From the NCBI GenBank assembly GCA_964453205.1, contig CAYVRC010000203.1:1-9570 (forward strand): 9,570 nucleotides of DNA, read 5' to 3'. The translations under genes and the position numbers were made by a program. Below, piece after piece: positions 1-6,800 of the stretch. This DNA comes from Crateriforma sp964453205 (lineage in GTDB: Bacteria > Planctomycetota > Planctomycetia > Pirellulales > Pirellulaceae). The notes beneath the pieces are model-generated. The model was not told the origin of the DNA and did not search any database. It saw nothing but the letters and a program-made list of their open reading frames with translations. Within the stretch, counting starts at the first letter, position 1. Each line of letters starts with the position of its first letter.

Positions 1-880
1 AACGCCGACGATCGCTTCGTCGCGATCGGCAATCGGTTCATCGCTCGAGATCCGACGATTCCGGTCGATGCGACCCGAAACATTGTTTATCTGATGCAGA
101 CGACCACCGGACAGGCCACGCGACGCGGCAGTCTGCAAGGCGACGACATTGAATACGGCATGGCACCGTATCAGATCTCTTATGGGGCTGCGGAAAATCG
201 TCCGGAGATGGGGATCGTCGATACGGGTAACTTCTTGGGCAACAACGGCGACGGCGGTGACATCACCGGCATCGACTATTTCCCCGACGGCGGTTTCAGC
301 GACCTCATCGCGGTCACCGATCGGGGCGGCGTTCACGTCTTCAACATCTTTGACAACGAACCGGCCATCAACGGCGATTTGGTCGGCTATAGCCAAGTCA
401 TTCCGACGACTTACTTCGGGCAAGTGCAGCCACACCCCGAGCACCTCGTGGGAACGCTGAATTTCAGCGGTTTGACCTTCGGCCCGCGTGGTGCCAGCGA
501 GGGGCAGCTTCGCGACGTCTTGTTCGCGACGACCAGCGACGGTTGGCTTTACGCATTCAAGTTGGAAAACGGTGAAATTGTTCCGGCACACGTGTTTTTC
601 AACGGCCGCAGCGCCGTCTCGCTGCAGACCAGCGGCGGCGTCATGTCACCGACGACCACCGGTTTGGCCTTCAGTACGCTGGAAGCGGCGCCCTGGCACA
701 TCACCAACGACCGTCGCCAAGATCCCGAACACGGCTTTTTCACTCAGCCGTTCGACGACAGTCGCGGCGTTCCCGGAAATCCCGGGGACAACAGCTTCTA
801 TTACGGTTTTCAAATCTCGGGCAACCAAGCCGAGAACACGCTGGAGCGTCCCGACGGCGATCCTCTCGGGCAGCTCGCCC
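1..880 (+). other. Beta-propeller-like segment (protein domain)
   Basis: Residues 1-293 contain repeated short beta-strand motifs of the type seen in propeller blades: 'NIVYLMQTTTGQA' (29-41), 'SDLIAVTDRGGVHVFNI' (100-116), and 'LRDVLFATTSDGWLYAFKL' (170-188). The pattern of a hydrophobic strand, a small Gly/Asp turn, then a strand ending in an aromatic resembles FG-GAP, PQQ or YVTN-type blades, but no one family signature is complete. A later 'TTGLAFSTLEAAPWHIT' stretch (219-235) is probably the last blade before a glycine- and proline-rich linker. The domain starts before the window, so blade number is unknown. The assignment is by pattern only. Such domains usually serve protein or carbohydrate binding. 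Confidence 0.45.
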
Positions 881-3800
881 CCGGCGGTTCGCACGGCAGC
901 ATGATTTCCAAGCCGTTCAGCTTGGAAGGCTACAGCGGCAGTGACGAACCGACGGTTTACTTCAGCTACTTCATCGATGTCGAAGACGGCGACGATTATC
1001 GCCCCGGCGGCCCGAACCAGAATGACGCCCTGCGCGTCTTCGGTGCCGGCGACGACGGCCAGTGGCAACTGTTGGCGACCAACAATAATTTCCGCGGCGC
1101 CGGTCAGGACGAATTCGATTACTTCGCCACCACCGGCATTCCGGTGCAAGAAATCTTTGACGACGGTGACACTTGGCGTCAGGCGCGGGTGGACATCAGT
1201 CCGTTGGCGGGCAACGAAAACGTGCGTTTGCGATTCGATTTCAGCACCGACGGCACGATGCGTGCGCAAGTCGGCAGTGTCGAACTGGTCGCGGTCCCCG
1301 GCGACGAGATCCCGGATAACAGCGTGTTCAGCGGCGAGACGGAGTTCAGGGTCGGACAAACCGCGACGGTGACGTTCGAAAACATCGTCGGTCAAGACAT
1401 CGTCGTGCCCGCAGGATCGGAACTGAGTGACGGCGACCAGTTCCAAGTCTTCAGCCCCACTGGCAATGTCATTGCGACCTTTGTCGAAGGCCCACTTACC
1501 AATCCGGTTCCCGGTCAAATCGTGTTCTTGCCGACCGATTCGGCGACCCAGGTGGCCCAGGCCATGGTGGCGGGATTACCCAAATCGCTTCGTCCCTACC
1601 ACGACGGCGGCGCACGCGTCAGCCTGCTGGCGGCGACCAATGTCGTTGCCGTGGGCGATACGCCGATCGGTCTGAATACGGTGGTGCAGCTTCAAGACAC
1701 CTATGACAACCTGATCGCGGTCGACGGCAATCGTTTGGCCAGTGGCGAAACGATCATCGTCACCGGCGGCGGAACCAGCACCACAATTCGCATGGTCAAA
1801 GCTGCCGACGCGACCGGTGCGCCCGAAGAATTGATCTTTGACGCAGGCGACACTGCCCAGGATCTGGCCGACGCGATTCGAGATCAACTGCCGATCGAAA
1901 CGGGCGCCTACGTGGTCGAGGACCGGGTCGTGTTCACCAGCAACGTCAACGTCACGATCGTCCCCTCGACGACCAAGATCGTGATCACCGATCCTGTAAG
2001 CGTCAGCGAACAACGTGTCGTGGTTCAAATGCCGTTGGATCCCACCGACATCGACGACGACGAAATTTTGACCATCACGACACCGTCGGGCAATCAGTTC
2101 CAGTTGCTGTTTGAAGCCGAGGACTTTGATTTCATTTCTGCGTTTCCGCAATTTGACATCGGTTTCGTCTACAAGGAAAACACCGATCCGTTCGTCGTGG
2201 CCGATCGGCTGTACCGAACGATCAACGCAATGGATGTCAACAACGAACTTGGGGCCGTGCTGCTGGGCGATTCGGTCTCCTTCTTCTACGGCACCGATGT
2301 TCAGTCCGGATCGTCAAACTTTGTCTACGACATACTGGACGCTCCCGGATCGATTCAGGTTCCGGCCGATCCCGACAACGACATCAACGATGCCGAAGTC
2401 TTAACCTTCACCGGTCCCTCGGGAACCGACTACATCGTCACCTTCGAAGACGACGACGACACGACGGGTGATCCCGCGGGCGTCGTGTCCAAAGCCAACG
2501 CCGATCCTTTGGTCGTCGCGCAGCGCCTGCTCGATGCGATCAACTCGCTCGATACGACCGGCGAACTTGGCGCGACCCTGGCCGGGGATACGATCACCCT
2601 GTTGCAAGGCTCGGTGGCGCAGTCGTTGGATTCCGATTTCGTGATCGGTAACTTGCCCGTGCAACTATCGATCCAGTTGCCGGCGGACCCCGACACGGAA
2701 ATCGACACTTTCGAAGTCTTGACGCTGACCGGTCCCTCCGGTGCGCAGTACACCGTCACGTTCCAAGACGATGACGACCCGACCGGTGACCCGGCCGGTG
2801 TGGTTTCCAAGGCGAACTCCGATCCCTTGGTCGTGGCCCAGCGGTTGTTCGATGCGATCGTCGCGCTGGATACCGGGTTCGAACTGAATCCGATCCTGTC
2901 GGGCGATACGGTTGTGATTTCGTTCAGCCCGGTATCGTTGGCCGAAGGAACTCTGCTGATCAACACGATCACCGACACGACCGATCGGTTGCAATTGAAT
3001 TTGACCGACGGCGTCGACATGCGTTCGGGTGAACGCGTCCGCGTGACGGCCGGCTTCAACACTTTCGAGATCGCCTATCTGCTTGAAGGCGACACACAAA
3101 CCGTTCCGGGCGGCACGGGAATCGTTCGCTACATGCGGACCGATTCGGCCGCGGACATGTACCGCGAAACGGAAGCCTTGCTTCGCAACCAGGGTTTCAA
3201 CGCCTATGTGTCGCCCGACGATCTAGGTGTCAACGTCCTCGAACCGGCCTCCGCCTTCGTCTCGTTCGATCCGGTCTACACGTCGGAATCGACCGAAGAC
3301 GTCGACACCAGCGTCGTGCCGATCACGTTGCCCGCGGGCGACCGATTGATCGACGGCGAAACGCTGACCTTATCAGCCAAAGACGGGACGACCGGACAAG
3401 TGATCACGTTCCGCCTGGACGACGGAACGATCGCGGCGGCGCCGAATCAAGTGCTGTTCACGCTGACCGACACGGCGGCCGATGTAGCCGCGAAACTGTG
3501 GGACGTCATCGATCCGGAATTCCAAGCGATCCGATCGAGCGCGAACGTCTTGTACTTGATTTTCGGAAGCGAAGCACGAACAGCCGCGAACTCTCAAATC
3601 GTTTCGTACGCACCGTCGGTCCCCGGCGCGATCCCGGTCCAGTTGAACTCGACGATGACGACGGCGGAAGTCGCCCGCCAACTGCGGATCTCGTTTGCCC
3701 AAGGTTTCGGCGCGTTGACCGATGTCGACGGGATCAGTCGAGCGACGCCGGAGCTTTATCCTTTGATCGGCGACGATCGGGTGCGGACGTTCAAGACGAC

Positions 3801-6800
3801 CTTCTCCGGCATCGGTGCGTACGGATTGAACACGTTCTTGCCCGGCGACGAGTTCGGCGAAACGGTTTCCAACAGCTTCACCGCCGCCAACCAGATACGC
3901 GTCAACGGGGCGACGGACAACGAAGTCGAAGGCGTCTACATCGACGACATCATCGTCGGTTTTGCCGAGCGTGGCGAAATGGTCTTGGCCGCACCGACGG
4001 GGAACTTTGATTTCCTGCGGAATCCCGAACTCGACCCGACTTCGACCCAGCCGGAGCGTCCCAACGAAATCCTGGTGGGCGGTTACTCGCTGGAAATCCG
4101 TACGTCCGATGAATTCGGTGTGCCGACCGATTTCGATCCGATCAGTCTGGCTTTAAACGAAAGTGTCAGTCTCGGAAGATCGTTCGACACCAACGACCGT
4201 TTGATCGAAGGCGCGGTGACGCTGATCGCGCAGGCCGGTCAGTTCTTAAGCGACGGCGACACGTTCGTGCTGTACGACGGCGTGCGTTCGTTGACGTTTG
4301 AATTCGACGACATCCTGCAACCCGGCGTGACCGACGGTCACGTCGCGGTGCGTTTCGATGCCAGCGAAGATGAACCGCAGTACACGGCCGTCGCGATTCG
4401 CAACGCGATCAACACGCCCCAAGTTCAAGCGGTGCTGGACATCAGCGCGGCGACGTTTGACAGCGACGACAGCAACAACGTCCCTGGCCAAAACGCGACG
4501 ACCGGAAACCGCGTCGAACTGTTCGGTTCGGACATTCAGGTCAATCCGGGCGGTGGTCGTTTCATCCGCATGGACATGGTCAAAGAAGAAACGTACCAAG
4601 GCCGCGCGACCAGTTTGCTGATTCCGCAAGTGAATCACGACACGCAAGCGATCAGGTACGTCACGCAAGGCGACTCGCTGGCGCGGGCTTCCGTATCGGG
4701 CTACGTCGATGGGGACCGTGACGTCTTGGTGGCGACGGGAAAGATCGGTGACCGCGTCGACGTCAACATCGCCGCGGCGGCGGTCGGAGTACTTCCGACT
4801 TCCGATTTCGATGTCGTGCGGATTTATCTGCAAGCCGGACAAACGGTCGACATGGACTTGGACACGGAGGGTTTCAGTCATTCCGGCGAACCGTTGGAAT
4901 CGCCGACTCTGGTGGTCTACAACGAGAACGGCACGCCGATCGAGGACTCGTTCGGCGGTTCCCGGCGAGCCCCCGGCGAAGGCTGGGACGGCGCCTACAT
5001 CAACTTCACCGCACCGACCAGCGGATATTATGACGTCGCCATTTTCGGAACGGGCTTCATCGGCGGCGAGTACATTTTGACGGTTCGTCCGGACGCCGAA
5101 ACCAGCGATGCGATTCCCGATCGCGATGTCGTGATGGTGGATTACCATTTCGGAATCACCGACGAAAACCGAGTCCGCGAGCAGGGTCAGATCGTGATCG
5201 CGGGCAACTTCATCAGCAACTCGTCCGGTTTCGGCATCACCGCCCAAGCGGGACCGCGAGGCCAAGCGGATACCAGCAATGGTGCCGATCCGCTCGCCCG
5301 CCCGGGTTCGGCCCGGCTGATGCGGAACGAAAATCCGACCGGTCTGTTGCCCGGGGCCGTGATCACGAACAACGTGATTCACGACAGCGGCAGCGGCGGC
5401 ATTTTGTTCGCCGGGGGAACCCGCGACGACGGCCAAGGCCCCGCCCCGGTGCCCTACGGACGCATCGTCAACAACACGGTGGTCGGCAACGGAACCGGCA
5501 GCGGCATCACGGTGACCGACTACGCCAGCCCGACTCTGTTGAACAACGTCGTCACCGGATTCGAAACCGGCATCAACGTCGATTCGACTTCGCAAAGCGT
5601 CGGAACCGTCGTGGGAGCCAACGCCTTCCAAGACAACACGACTCATTCGACCATCCCGCTGTCGTCCCAGTCGATCGTCATCCCGAGCGGTACGCCGGTC
5701 TTTGCCGATCCCGATCGCGATCTATACATCCCGGCGATGGGTTCGCAGATCATCGACAGTTCGATCGCCGAGTTGTCCGACCGTGGCGATTTCGTCCTGA
5801 CGGTGAAACAACCCGCGGGCATTTCGCCTTCGCCGATCATCGCCCCCGGCTTTGACGCTTACGGACAACCTCGTGTCGACGATCCGACCGTTGTGTCCCC
5901 GGGTGGCGTCGGCGGCAACGTGTTCATCGACCGTGGGGCGATCGACCGTGCCGACAGCACGCGACCGGTCGCCGTGTTGATCGCACCGCAGGACGCGATC
6001 GGGACGATCGTATCGGGTGGCGACGGCGACCCGGACGAATCGTTTGTCCGTTTGGCCGCCGGGACGGTCGAGTTCTTTGAGATTCAGTTGCTCGACCCCA
6101 GCGGAACGGGTCCGGACATCGACACGATCACCGAAGAAAGCGTCTTGTTGACCGAGAACGGTCGCCGCTTGATTCCCGACGTCGACTTTACGTTCGGCTA
6201 CAGCGACAACAGTCGCACGATCCGCCTGACCCCGCTGGCGGGCTTGTGGAATCCCGACGCGGTTTACGAAATCACGCTGAACAACACTCAGCGGATCGCT
6301 TATGAAGCGCCCAGCGGAGACCAGATCACCGACGGTGACCAAGTCGTCATCACGGACATCTTGGGCAACCAATCGGTGTTCGAATTCGAATCCGGTTACA
6401 TCTTGAACTTGCCGACGCCGAAGTCGTTACAAGTGATCGCGGCGGACGACGTGTTCCAAGACGGCGATTTCTTTACGATCACTGCACCCGACGGAGTCAG
6501 TCGTCGTTTCGAGATCAATAAAGCCGGTGCGGTTCAGACGGGCAACGTCGAAATCGATTTGTCGACGGCCGGAACCGTGGCGGATGTACGCGAGGCCATC
6601 CTGGCCGCCTTGTCGGATCCGGCAATCGCCTCGCTGTTGGACATCGCGCCGGTGGCCGTCGGTCAAGACGAAATCCAACTGGGGACGACCTCGGATCACA
6701 TGGTCACCGGCAACGTCGACGGTCTGACCGTCTTTGGGGCCGACCTGTGGTTGGAGGAAGGCGACCAGTTCACCTATACCGGTGACGGAACCGCCGTCAC

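Noticed and set aside
646..1518. 290-codon minus-strand open frame
   Set aside because: It ends at a forward TCA codon and overlaps the jelly-roll domain coded on the forward strand; it is a codon-bias shadow.
2350..2985. CRISPR array or DNA-level satellite
   Set aside because: The repeat unit is 318 bases, encodes protein in frame, and differs at many synonymous sites; there are no short identical repeats with spacers.
3498..4010. 170-codon forward open frame in another phase
   Set aside because: Its product is a low-complexity Arg-rich sequence typical of out-of-frame reading in a GC-rich gene; the frame 1 product has domain motifs.
4246..5646. 466-codon open frame on the minus strand as a separate gene
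   Set aside because: It is in codon register with the forward gene, ends at a forward TTA codon, and its product is an Arg/Val/Asp-rich sequence without recognisable domains. The forward frame there carries PPC-like and beta-helix domains.
5110..5770. Polysaccharide lyase active in pectin or alginate cleavage
   Set aside because: The beta-helix coils are visible, but no catalytic residue set of the lyase families could be recognised and the helix is short.
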